From the NCBI GenBank assembly GCA_020532545.1, contig JAJBAW010000011.1, positions 1-59,802 on the forward strand: DNA of 59,802 nt, in the 5' to 3' direction. Position numbers and translations under genes: made by a program. Below the pieces are notes generated by a model. The model worked only from the letters and a program-made list of their open reading frames with translations, was not told the DNA's origin and made no database searches. This DNA is from Candidatus Cloacimonadota bacterium (GTDB lineage Bacteria; Cloacimonadota; Cloacimonadia; Cloacimonadales; Cloacimonadaceae). This document shows positions 26,849-34,939 of this stretch, piece by piece. The number at the start of each line of letters is the position of its first letter. The first letter of the stretch is position 1.

Positions 26849-28075
26849 TTAGATCAATTCCTCATAGCCCCAGGGGAAGGACTTATCCAGGGATCCTGTT
26901 TCGGATAGCGTTAGCTGAGGGAATTTCGTTCTCAGCAGACTGAAGGCCATTACCAGCCGGTGATCGTTTTGTGTATCCAGAACTATTGCTTTCCCATCCT
27001 GATGCTGAGCCAAGAGCTCTCCTGCAAAGGGATAGATCGTAAGCTGGTCTTTACCCAAATCATATTTCGCCCCGATTTGATCGAAAGCTGCTACAATACC
27101 AGACACCCGGTCACTTTCCTTGTGCGCCAGCCGTCCCACATTCAGCAGGGTGCTGCGTCCCTCACAAAAAAGCGCCAGAATGCTGAGCACCGGCATCAGA
27201 TCCGGACAGTCTTTGAGGTCGAAACTGGAGCCTTGTAGCGCTGCGGGACGAATCCTGACATAGCTCTTCCCTCTTTGCACGCTGGCCCCCATTGCTACCA
27301 GAAAGTCAAAGATCTGTTCATCGGCCTGCTGCAGCTCTTTTCTGTAAAAGATGGGGATGCGCAGTCCCTGGGGCGAAAGTGCTGCCCGGGCCGCATAATA
27401 GGCCACCGTGGAAAAGTCCGAATCCACCTTGAATCTTCTGGGCAGGCGCAGGCTTTGGACAGGAATATGGATTTCCGGCCCGGTGATCTGGGTCTCCAGG
27501 CCAAAGAGTGCCAACATCTGCAGGCTGAGCTTGATATAGCTTTGTGAGACCTGAAAAGGGCTGAGTTCCAAGGTGAGATCGCTCTGCATAAAGGGTGCAG
27601 CCAGGATCAAAGAGCTGGCATATTGGCTACTGATATCGCCCGCAAGATTGTATTTACCCCCAGAGAGCTTACAACCGGTGATGCTGAGCAGATTACCACT
27701 CAGTGATATCTTCGCCCCCATCGCCTGCAAAGCTTGACTGAGCGGCGCGTAACCCCTCTCAATGAGGATATCCGAGACCCAGAGCTGAGAACGAGTCCCA
27801 GGTAGGCTAGCCAAAAAGCTGAGCCAAAAACGGAAACCAGTGGCGTTATACTGAAAATAGTAATGATGTTCAGAGTCCCTGAAAAGCTCCTCATCAAAGA
27901 GGAATTCACGCCTTGTCTCCGTGCCCGAAACCCGGTAGCCGAAGCTGATCAGAGCGCTTTCCAGCTCGCGCAAGTCCCCGCAGGGATTGTAGTTATAGAT
28001 GCTGAGACTTTGTTTGTTATACGCCATCAAGAGCAGCACGCGCTGCAGGATGGATTTTGATCCGGGAATCTTCAC
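26849..28075 (-). CDS. aroA: 3-phosphoshikimate 1-carboxyvinyltransferase (EPSP synthase)
   Basis: 408 residues. Joins shikimate 3-phosphate and phosphoenolpyruvate on the way to chorismate. Visible motifs: PGSKSILQR at the N-terminus (phosphate-binding Lys), GDISSQYASSLILAAP, the HKESDR helix and NDHRLVMAFSLL near the C-terminus. The usual N-terminal GNAGT loop is replaced by YNATGFRFW, so the enzyme is a divergent member. It stands alone, with no other shikimate genes nearby, and is divergent from the deaminase operon across a 10-bp palindrome. Slightly short of the usual 420-430 residues. Confidence 0.88.
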   Translation of the reverse strand: MKIPGSKSILQRVLLLMAYNKQSLSIYNYNPCGDLRELESALISFGYRVSGTETRREFLFDEELFRDSEHHYYFQYNATGFRFWLSFLASLPGTRSQLWVSDILIERGYAPLSQALQAMGAKISLSGNLLSITGCKLSGGKYNLAGDISSQYASSLILAAPFMQSDLTLELSPFQVSQSYIKLSLQMLALFGLETQITGPEIHIPVQSLRLPRRFKVDSDFSTVAYYAARAALSPQGLRIPIFYRKELQQADEQIFDFLVAMGASVQRGKSYVRIRPAALQGSSFDLKDCPDLMPVLSILALFCEGRSTLLNVGRLAHKESDRVSGIVAAFDQIGAKYDLGKDQLTIYPFAGELLAQHQDGKAIVLDTQNDHRLVMAFSLLRTKFPQLTLSETGSLDKSFPWGYEELI

Positions 28076-28108
28076 TTCAAGCTTCCTCCTTGTTTTTTTG
28101 CTATCTTC

Positions 28109-28134
28109 GCTCTTGACAAAATCCTGTCAAGAGC
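28109..28134. promoter_or_regulatory. Perfect palindrome holding opposed TTGACA boxes
   Basis: GCTCTTGACA (28109-28118), 6-base spacer, TGTCAAGAGC (28125-28134). Each arm contains a perfect -35 hexamer, one for each strand, in the 94-bp gap between divergent aroA and the dCMP deaminase gene. Matching -10 boxes are weak (AATTTG near 28136 on plus; AAGATA near 28107 on minus). Either a pair of overlapping promoters or an operator for both genes. Confidence 0.45.
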
Positions 28135-28169
28135 AAATTTGGGGAAAATCTTTTTAGAAGGAAGACTTG

Positions 28170-28646
28170 ATGAACGCACGTCCCTCCTGGCAACAGTATT
28201 TCATGCGCATGGCCTTATTGGCCGCCACCCGCAGCACCTGTCTGCGCAGAGCCGTAGGCGCCGCTTTGGTAAGAGACAATCAGATTATCTCCACCGGTTA
28301 TAATGGCAGCCCGAAAAACAGTCCCCACTGTGCGGATGTGGGTTGCATCAGAGAGCAGCTCAAGGTCCCCTCCGGCGAGAAGCATGAGCTCTGCCGGGGT
28401 GTGCACGCGGAGCAAAACGCCATCATCCAGGCCGCCATCAATGGCAGCAGCACCAGAAATGCTGTGCTCTATTGCACACATCAGCCCTGCTCGATCTGCG
28501 CCAAAATGATCATCAATGCCGAAATCAGGCAGATCTATGTGGCTAATGCTTATCAAGATGAGCTCGCTCTGGAGCTGTTCCGGGAAGCGGATATCGATTT
28601 GATTCTCTTTGATCATGAGACCGGCGAAAGTAAGAGAATAGTCTAA
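28170..28646 (+). CDS. dCMP/cytidine deaminase family protein (ComEB-like)
   Basis: 158 residues from ATG 28170 (AAGGAAGAC upstream); a TTG directly before it would add one residue. Zinc-dependent deaminase signature: GVHAEQNAI with the proton-shuttling Glu, and QPCSICAKMI with the two Cys ligands. The N-terminal GYNGSPKNSPHC segment with extra Cys/His matches dCMP deaminases, which make dUMP for thymidylate synthesis. This pairs logically with the dUTPase at 7655, though they are far apart. First gene of the operon leading into the ECF transporter. Confidence 0.92.
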   Translation: MNARPSWQQYFMRMALLAATRSTCLRRAVGAALVRDNQIISTGYNGSPKNSPHCADVGCIREQLKVPSGEKHELCRGVHAEQNAIIQAAINGSSTRNAVLYCTHQPCSICAKMIINAEIRQIYVANAYQDELALELFREADIDLILFDHETGESKRIV

Positions 28647-28648
28647 AG

Positions 28649-29179
28649 ATGTTAAAGAAGTTTTCCGTAAAAGATCTGATCCTGATCGCAGCTTTGGCAG
28701 CCATCGGGATCTCGATCAAACCCATTGTGGGCCCCCTTGTAAAGATGATTTCCACCCCTTTGGGGATACCTGGCGGCTCTTTTGCCGGCGGTTTTTATAT
28801 GATGTGGCTGGTACTGGCCGTGATGATGGTGGGCAAAGGCGGCAGCGGCACTCTTTTTGGAGTGTTGCAGGCCATCGGTGTGATGATCTTTCCTTTTGCC
28901 GGCAATCAAGGCGCTATCTCGCTGATCACATATACCATTCCCGGCCTTTTAGTGGATCTCCTCTTCTTCCTGTTTCTGTATCGCAAGCATCTCATAGTTC
29001 ATCTGCTGATGTGTGCGGTGGCCAATATGGCCGGAGCGGTGCTCTCTGCAGTGCTGATCTTCCGGCATCCACCCTTGATTTTAATCGGAATCGCCTGTAT
29101 CTCGCTCGCTTCGGGCATAGTGGGCGGTTATCTTAGCTACAGTATCTATATTAGTTTAAAGAAAATGAGGATAATATGA
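28649..29179 (+). CDS. ECF transporter S component (vitamin-binding membrane subunit)
   Basis: 176 residues with six hydrophobic segments. The N-terminus KDLILIAALAAIGISIK is typical of energy-coupling-factor S components, as is the small residue-rich first helix that docks on EcfT. The gene starts two bases after the deaminase stop and is coupled by overlap to an exported protein. The ATPases and EcfT follow, giving a complete group of ECF subunits. Substrate not readable from sequence; thiamine pyrophosphokinase at the operon end suggests thiamine or a precursor, but this is inference. Confidence 0.8.
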   Translation: MLKKFSVKDLILIAALAAIGISIKPIVGPLVKMISTPLGIPGGSFAGGFYMMWLVLAVMMVGKGGSGTLFGVLQAIGVMIFPFAGNQGAISLITYTIPGLLVDLLFFLFLYRKHLIVHLLMCAVANMAGAVLSAVLIFRHPPLILIGIACISLASGIVGGYLSYSIYISLKKMRII

Positions 29180-30150
29180 AAGTATATTTAATAAGTCTAA
29201 TCGCCTTATGCCTGCTGGCACCGCTCTCTGCGCTGGTAATAGTGGACAATCAAGGCATCAGCCATGACTATCCCTATGAGACCTTTTTCCGCATCCAGGG
29301 TCAGGAATTTCAAACCACGAAAGAGCTGGATGGGGAGACCATCACCACCACCTGGAAAGGCATCCGTTTTGACAACTGGCTGAAGGAGCAAAAGCTGGGC
29401 GATTTCAGCAAGATCGCGCTGGAACCTGGAGACAGTTTTGAAGGCGAATATGCCAAGATCAAGTTTATCTCTGGAGACCGTTATGAAATGGTCTTTAACC
29501 GGGCCGAGTGGGATACCCTGACCTGCTGGCTGGCTTATAGCCAGGATGGCGAAATCTTTCCCAAGGAGCAATTCCGGATAATTTTCCCGCATTTATACGC
29601 CCAATTCTGGGTGCGTGATCTCCAGGAGGTGCGCCTGGAAGACTACCAGGAGAATCCTCTGCCGCAGAAACTTACGTCCATGAGTATCTTCTTCATGAGA
29701 CAAAAACTGATCACAGACCCCAAGCCTTTTGTGAAAATGCGGGGCTATCGCTTTGACGATTTTATCGGCGAACTCAGTGAAAATCCTCTCAAAGAAGTCC
29801 TGATTTATAGCGCAGATGGTCTCATCCAGAATCTCAGCTATCCCAAGCAGCTTTCCGGCGCGGTGCTGCAGATTGATGAAAACGGGAAATATAACCTGAA
29901 AAGCCCGCAAATACCCGGGGGCATGTGGATGAAAGACGTGATCTATCTGCAATGCGATGCCAGAGCTTTGATCAATATGAAATACTTTTCCAAGATCGTT
30001 CCACTGGCCAAAACCCTGGATTGGCCGCTGGGTCCGGACACAAAACTAAAGCTGAATTTTCACCAGCACAGCGAAGTCGTTAATCTGAGCGAGGCCTTAA
30101 GCGAACCCATGATCTTTGAAGGATCTGAAGATTTCGAGCTCTTGCCCTAA
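29176..30150 (+). CDS. Exported protein, possibly sulfite-oxidase-fold (Moco-domain-like) repeats
   Basis: 324 residues with a signal peptide (about 1-20). Two similar halves are visible: each has a stretch such as TTWKGIRFDNWLKE or KMRGYRFDDFIGE, followed by a strand-rich region (KFISGDRYEMVFN), and LYAQFWVRDLQEVRLEDY. This order, a short helix, then DGY-type strand and a final W/Y-x-V-x-x-L-x-x-[IV], is like the molybdopterin-binding fold of sulfite oxidases, without a visible cofactor Cys. It is embedded in the ECF transporter operon between S component and ATPases, so it may deliver or sense the transporter's substrate. Fold call is tentative. Confidence 0.4.
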   Translation: MKVYLISLIALCLLAPLSALVIVDNQGISHDYPYETFFRIQGQEFQTTKELDGETITTTWKGIRFDNWLKEQKLGDFSKIALEPGDSFEGEYAKIKFISGDRYEMVFNRAEWDTLTCWLAYSQDGEIFPKEQFRIIFPHLYAQFWVRDLQEVRLEDYQENPLPQKLTSMSIFFMRQKLITDPKPFVKMRGYRFDDFIGELSENPLKEVLIYSADGLIQNLSYPKQLSGAVLQIDENGKYNLKSPQIPGGMWMKDVIYLQCDARALINMKYFSKIVPLAKTLDWPLGPDTKLKLNFHQHSEVVNLSEALSEPMIFEGSEDFELLP

Positions 30151-30793
30151 GCTGCAGATTTCGGCCTTAAGCTTAAGATTCCCAGAAACGCAGCACGCGA
30201 TCTGGGAAAACCTCAGTTTTACAGCTTCTGCAGGAGAGATCCTGGCAGTTACAGGAGCTAATGCCTCTGGAAAAACCTGCCTTATAGAGGCTTTGTGCGG
30301 CATTATTCCCCACAGCATCCCTGCCGAACTGACCGGAACTATAGCTTTGGACTCCATCAATTTGCGGGAGCTACCCCTCTGCGAGATCTACCGCTATATG
30401 AGCGTCGCGCTTAGCGATGCCAGAGGCCAGATGATGTTTCCCTCTTGTGAATTGGAAATCGCCTTTGCCTTGGAAAATATGGGTTTACCAGCGACTGAGA
30501 TCAGACAAAGAATCGATGCTGCGGCGGCTTATTTTGGTTTTTCCAGTATGCTGCAGCAGGATTCGCAAAAACTAAGCGGTGGAGAGCAAAGACTGCTGCT
30601 TTTTGCCATCTGCCAGGCTATGCACAGCCCCATTTTGCTCTTTGATGAGCCCGAAGCCGGGCTTTCACAGGGCTCCATGGCTCTTTTGACCCAGTGGCTC
30701 AAAGAGCTAAGATCAGCAGGCCGGATCGTGATCATCGCTACGCACAACGATGCACTGACTGAACTGGCCGACCAGGTAATCAGGCTCAAGTAA
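30116..30793 (+). CDS. ecfA1: ECF transporter ATPase, first subunit
   Basis: 225 residues from a TTG at 30116 that overlaps the previous gene by 35 bases; a later start is possible, but the ABC fold begins soon after. Walker A GANASGKT, signature LSGGEQRLLLFAI, Walker B ILLFDEPEAG, switch His in ATHNDA. Pairs with the next ATPase to energise EcfT. Symbol is by position in the ECF cassette; paralogue order is not certain. Confidence 0.85.
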   Translation: MKDLKISSSCPKLQISALSLRFPETQHAIWENLSFTASAGEILAVTGANASGKTCLIEALCGIIPHSIPAELTGTIALDSINLRELPLCEIYRYMSVALSDARGQMMFPSCELEIAFALENMGLPATEIRQRIDAAAAYFGFSSMLQQDSQKLSGGEQRLLLFAICQAMHSPILLFDEPEAGLSQGSMALLTQWLKELRSAGRIVIIATHNDALTELADQVIRLK

Positions 30794-30797
30794 ATAG

Positions 30798-31373
30798 ATG
30801 TTTGAACTGCAAAAGCTCAGCTTTTCCTATCCGGGCCGGAAACCCCTCTTTGATCAGCTTTCTTTGAGTTTACCTGAGCAGGAGAATATCCTCTTGCAAG
30901 GTGAAAACGGCTGCGGCAAAAGCACTTTGCTAAAGCTGATAACCGGAAAGCTCCAGCCTCTATCTGGAGCGATCAAGCGTCCCGAGGCCTATTTTTACCT
31001 CCCGCAAGAGGTGGAAACCCGGATTTTGGGCATCAATTTGTCGCAGGATTTGCAGCTTTGGGAAATGGCCGGATTGGATCTGGCCGCACTAAAGCGCCAT
31101 CCTCTGGTAGCAAATTTCCCCGCTGAGTATTGGGATTTGCCTCTCAGGGAGCTCTCTCAAGGCAGCAAGCAGGCCTATCTGCTCAGCATCGCCTTTTGCC
31201 ACAGCCAGCACTATCTGCTCCTGGATGAGCCCTATCCCGCTCTTGACAAAGAGCGCCGGCAGATCCTGACCCAGGAGCTCTCCAAAAGACAAGGCCTGCT
31301 GGTAGTGAGCCACTTCAAGCCTGAACTCAACTTTGATAAGATCCTGATCCTGCAGCAAGGTAAACTGCAATGA
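30798..31373 (+). CDS. ecfA2: ECF transporter ATPase, second subunit
   Basis: 191 residues, short for an ABC ATPase. Walker A GENGCGKST, variant signature LSQGSKQAYLLSIA, Walker B YLLLDEP, switch His VSHF. It starts four bases after the first ATPase and is followed by a repeated start region before EcfT. The variant signature (SQGSK for SGGQ) is found in some ECF EcfA subunits where only one composite site is fully active; that is inference. Confidence 0.85.
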   Translation: MFELQKLSFSYPGRKPLFDQLSLSLPEQENILLQGENGCGKSTLLKLITGKLQPLSGAIKRPEAYFYLPQEVETRILGINLSQDLQLWEMAGLDLAALKRHPLVANFPAEYWDLPLRELSQGSKQAYLLSIAFCHSQHYLLLDEPYPALDKERRQILTQELSKRQGLLVVSHFKPELNFDKILILQQGKLQ

Positions 31374-31535
31374 AAGCGCTCAAAAATCCCCTGTCCTACT
31401 GGATTCGATGCGTCTCGCATCGACCCGAAGCTGGCTTGCAATGAAAGCGCTCACGCATCCTCTGACCCTGGATTCGATGCGTCTCGCATCGACCCGAAGG
31501 CAGCTTGCATGAAATCACTCACGCATCCCCTGTCT
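31370..31535 (+). repeat. Triplicated ecfT start with family A hairpin
   Basis: Three related blocks begin ATGAAAGCGCTCAAAAATCC (31370), ATGAAAGCGCTCACGCATCC (31441) and ATGAAATCACTCACGCATCC (31509); the third is the real ecfT start. Units are 71 and 68 bp. After each of the first two comes the family A hairpin TCGATGCG-tct-CGCATCGA (31405-31423 and 31474-31492; 8-bp perfect stems). The first two blocks run out of frame or into the hairpin, so only the last start gives the full protein. Confidence 0.85.
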
Positions 31536-32234
31536 TTCATCATTCTGTGCATTTTTTACAGCAGTCTGTCCATCGCCTTGCAACGCCCGGTGCAGCTTGT
31601 GTGGCTGATGCTTTGGGCCTGGCTCCTGGACTATCGCGAAGGGCCGGCAGCCTTGCTCTTACGCCTGAAAGGACTGAGGAAGATGCTCTGGCTCATCGTT
31701 TCGGTGAGCATCATCCAGCTTATTTTCCGCAGAGGCGGTGCAGTTATCTTCGAACTCGGCCCCCTTAAAATCTACAGTGATGCAGTAAATTACGCCCTCA
31801 TGATCGGTCTGCGCCTCATGGTTATTTACTTTTGTGCGCGCAGCTTGACCAAGCTGGATTTCAGCGGTTATCGCGCTGCCTTCAGCAAGATCCATCTGCC
31901 TGAAGAGCTGTCTTTTATGATCTCTTACATGGTGCATCTCATCCCGCAGCTCAGCCTGCGCTTCAAAGGGCAGATGGCGGAACTGCACGAGCGCGGTTTG
32001 AAGCTCAAAAACATGAAGCTGCCAGCCAAACTCACCATCTATAAGATTCTGGCTTTATCCAGCCTGGCGGATATCATTTTGCAAAGCGGGCAACAGGCTA
32101 TCGCCCTGGAGCTGAGAGGTTTTCGCAGTAGCGGTAAACGCAGCTCTCTGCATATCCTCAGCTTTGGTCTCTGGGATCTTGGCATCCTGATTATCCTCAT
32201 TGTGCAGAGCATAATACTCTTTGGAATTCTATAA
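31509..32234 (+). CDS. ecfT: ECF transporter transmembrane (T) component
   Basis: 241 residues with several membrane segments and the two cytoplasmic coupling helices ending in the characteristic Arg motifs, here ELHERGLKLKNM and ALELRGFRSSGKR (A-R-G type). They contact the EcfA ATPases. The family A hairpin duplication lies directly upstream, so translation of this gene depends on the third copy of the start region. Last of the ECF subunit genes in the cassette. Confidence 0.85.
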   Translation: MKSLTHPLSFIILCIFYSSLSIALQRPVQLVWLMLWAWLLDYREGPAALLLRLKGLRKMLWLIVSVSIIQLIFRRGGAVIFELGPLKIYSDAVNYALMIGLRLMVIYFCARSLTKLDFSGYRAAFSKIHLPEELSFMISYMVHLIPQLSLRFKGQMAELHERGLKLKNMKLPAKLTIYKILALSSLADIILQSGQQAIALELRGFRSSGKRSSLHILSFGLWDLGILIILIVQSIILFGIL

Positions 32235-32277
32235 CTTGCCGAGTATGGCATAGAAATTGCATATAGTAAGTAAAGAT

Positions 32278-33156
32278 ATGAAAATAGAGAAAGAACTTAG
32301 CCCGCAGCTTGACCCCCAAGAGATCGGATGGGGCGAGCCTGCACAAGATAATAAACGTAAGCCGATATATATTATAGCGGTTTTACTACTGCTTTTTGTG
32401 GTAGTAGGGATTCTGAGCGCCCAGCAGGGTGGCAGATCCGCGAAGAATCGTATCCAGATTTTGGAAGAGGAAAACCACCTCCTCAAAGCCAGGGTGGAGC
32501 AATATGCCGCCACGGTAGATTCCATATACAGCATGCTGGATTCTCTGGGACTGACCCACAGACACGAAAAAGATTATCCTTATTACAGCGGTGGTGCCAC
32601 CACAAATACCGGCTCTTCCCACGATCCCCGCTTGAAACTGCAGATGGAAAATCTGGAGCAAAAACTCTCCGTGATCCTGGCCTATGTCGAGCCGCAATTC
32701 CCCTCTTCGGCACTGCCCTCTCTGGATGATCTGGGAGACATCGGCGATGTACCCTCCATCTATCCCACTTTTGGCAGGATTTCAGATGCTTGGGGCTCCC
32801 GCATTCATCCCATCACCAATAATCTGGAATTTCATGAAGGCATCGATATTTCGAACCAGACCGGTACTCCGATCTACGCCACAGCCGCAGGAGTGGTCAC
32901 CACTACCGATTATACCAGCGGTTATGGCAAACATATAGTGATCGATCATCGCAATGGCTACAAGAGCCTGTACGCACACCTTTACAATTACAAAGTCAAG
33001 GAAGGCGAAAGCGTGAGCAAGGGCCAAATCATCGCCATGATGGGAGATACCGGATATTCCACCGGACCCCATTTGCACTATGAGGTGCACTATCGGCAGG
33101 GCAAACTTAATCCGGCGAATTTCCTGAACCGGAGCCCACAATATGCCACCCGCTAA
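32278..33156 (+). CDS. M23-family (LytM) peptidoglycan endopeptidase
   Basis: 292 residues from ATG 32278 (an upstream TTG at 32257 lacks support). One membrane segment (about 32-50) anchors a periplasmic part: a coiled coil (about 60-90; IQILEEENHLLKARVEQYAA) and the M23 domain, with HEGIDIS (zinc His/Asp) and TGPHLHYEV (HxH). Typical of EnvC/NlpD-like or DipM-like factors; all catalytic ligands appear intact, so it is probably active. Its 3' end overlaps the thiamine pyrophosphokinase gene. It could be a client of the FtsX-like protein, but this is speculative. Confidence 0.9.
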   Translation: MKIEKELSPQLDPQEIGWGEPAQDNKRKPIYIIAVLLLLFVVVGILSAQQGGRSAKNRIQILEEENHLLKARVEQYAATVDSIYSMLDSLGLTHRHEKDYPYYSGGATTNTGSSHDPRLKLQMENLEQKLSVILAYVEPQFPSSALPSLDDLGDIGDVPSIYPTFGRISDAWGSRIHPITNNLEFHEGIDISNQTGTPIYATAAGVVTTTDYTSGYGKHIVIDHRNGYKSLYAHLYNYKVKEGESVSKGQIIAMMGDTGYSTGPHLHYEVHYRQGKLNPANFLNRSPQYATR

Positions 33157-33781
33157 AAGACAAGCCTGGCTGATCACAAACCACGCTCCCTCCCAAATAG
33201 TTTCCGGATATGAGAATATAGCGGGCGAGATCTTCGCTGTGGATAAGGGCCTGGAATGGGTGCACCGCCTGGGCCTCACACCTGCTCTGATCATCGGCGA
33301 TCTGGATTCCCTGGATCCCAAAGTTTTAGCTCTATACCCGGATACCCCCCTCATCCGGTACAAATCCGAGAAAAACGAAACCGATACCGAACTCGCCATC
33401 ACCTGGTGCCTGAGCCAGGGCTATCAGAAGATAATAATTTGCAACGATATGCAGGGTAGGTTTGATCACAGCGCCGCCCTCATCCAAAACCTGATAATGG
33501 GACATCAGCAAGGCCTTAGCATCCGCATAGAAAGCGAGAGTCAGAGCTGCTTTTTTCTGGAGCCAGAGACCACAATCCAGGCCCGGCCGGGCGATCTCTT
33601 GTCGCTGATCTCCTACAGTGAAACCAGCCATTTTGCCAGTTCTACTGCCCTGCAATATCCCCTTACGGATTTAGTCCTGCATCAGCAGCAAAGCCGGGGC
33701 ATCAGCAATGTACTGCTGGCAGACAAATGCCTGATCAAGCTGGACAGCGGCTTGGTGCTGGCGGTGGTTACAAGTCACTAG
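33143..33781 (+). CDS. thiN: Thiamine pyrophosphokinase
   Basis: 212 residues. Transfers pyrophosphate from ATP to thiamine. GDLDSLDP near residue 53 and KNETDTELAI near 75 are the conserved Asp-rich motifs of the family. It overlaps the M23 gene by 14 bases and closes the operon that contains the ECF transporter. Together these suggest uptake of thiamine followed by activation to the cofactor, though no TPP riboswitch was seen upstream. Confidence 0.9.
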   Translation: MPPAKRQAWLITNHAPSQIVSGYENIAGEIFAVDKGLEWVHRLGLTPALIIGDLDSLDPKVLALYPDTPLIRYKSEKNETDTELAITWCLSQGYQKIIICNDMQGRFDHSAALIQNLIMGHQQGLSIRIESESQSCFFLEPETTIQARPGDLLSLISYSETSHFASSTALQYPLTDLVLHQQQSRGISNVLLADKCLIKLDSGLVLAVVTSH

Positions 33782-33832
33782 TTACTAGTTACCAGTCACT
33801 AGCTACGAGTTACGAGTTGTCAGCAGCTCGTA
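33779..33832. repeat. Low-complexity GTTACGAG/GTTACTAG repeats (family D)
   Basis: A run of 7-10-base units such as TAGTTACTAGTTACCAGTCA and CTACGAGTTACGAG directly after thiN. The same motif recurs around 36811-36890 and, in the opposite sense, at 37680-37800. Confidence 0.7.
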
Positions 33833-34939
33833 GCCAGGTATTCCCAAGATAAATCAGGAAATCTGTTTTATAATGATCTTAAAGATAAGATCTTAGCTCT
33901 CTCACATGTCTGTATCTTTCATTTCTTATATCAGGATAAATAGCTACCATAATCCCAATCAAATATCTTGGCAAAACGAGTGCTGTAAGCCCGGTGTTTT
34001 TACATGAAAGCTGTGAGTCTTGGAGTTCAAAGTGCCTAAGCTAACAATCGATTTACCATAAACTTAGCGGCACTTTGGACTTCAAGCGGCAGTGGGAAAC
34101 GTTGCCGACGGCTGTTGAAGTCCATTCCGGCCTGTTATTAACACTAACACTGAAATAATCGAAGCCGGATTGAACTCCAACGCCTTTCATAATCCGTAGC
34201 GAAAATGTGTTTTCAGTCAAGTTAGATAGTAAAATACGGCCACACAAATGATTGAGCCCCATGGTTGCGGCATTTCAAATAGATCACAACAGTCAGGCCT
34301 AATATCGGCAACTGCCCTATATTTCTACTCACAAGACTCCCGACTTCCACTCGCTTTTTCAACTTGCAATTAACAGGTTTTCGATTCGAGTTCACTCAGA
34401 ACCTCAAGTCATCTCGAGTCGAAGACCCGTTTATAGCAAGTCCATTTGGCAAGTGTGCGCCATCCTCCACTACGCTCTGGAACTTAAAGCATAGGAATTA
34501 TTATTCAGCTTGTCACATTGGACAAAACCCCCATTTAATCAGGGTTCAGGGCTGGATCAAAGCAAAGCCTAACTCGCTATATTGCCCAGTTTTAAAGTTT
34601 TTGTTTGCCACATCGCAGAATCTACTTAGCTTTTACAATGTTGGTTCGAATCTAGCGAGTCTTAGTACTCAAAGACAGTGATGAGAAGTGATTTATTTTT
34701 TGATTGAGGCACTGCATTTTACTATGAGAATAGTGCTCTTGATACAAGGTGGCTGCTAGAAAAGTCTGCCTGAAAAAATAAGCTGAAAATTGACCCCATT
34801 AGGTCTTTTGACCTTAGTATAGAATGTGATAAACGAGAACAAAAATCTGTTCTCATCCGATATGAGCAGCAAATGTGAGGAATTTGCGCCGACACTTGGT
34901 GCTCCAACCTGACTATCTCTTTAATGAAAGGAGTTTACA
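33833..34939. other. Non-coding region with two long-armed hairpins and a dispersed repeat
   Basis: No supportable gene in about 1.1 kb. Seen inside: hairpin 1, arms 34019-34036 and 34069-34086 (16 of 18 pairs); hairpin 2, arms 34115-34131 and 34164-34180 (14 of 17 pairs), with related arm sequences; a 49-bp repeat at 34378-34426 shared with 56261-56309; a degraded family C unit near 33977. Short open frames (34053-34262 minus, 34364-34681 plus) run through these repeats and are not credible genes. The last 200 bases presumably carry the promoter of the following gene. Confidence 0.5.
34378..34426. repeat. 49-bp dispersed repeat (family F), copy 1
   Basis: TTTTCGATTCGAGTT and TCATCTCGAGTCGAAGAC are its conserved ends. 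Aligns without gaps to 56261-56309 at roughly 80% identity. Rich in CGAG/CTCG pairs that can form stems. Not part of a recognisable gene in either place. Confidence 0.6.

Noticed and set aside
34364-34681. 105-codon plus-strand frame in the 34-kb gap
   Set aside because: Starts at the family F repeat, has no ribosome site and no recognisable domain.
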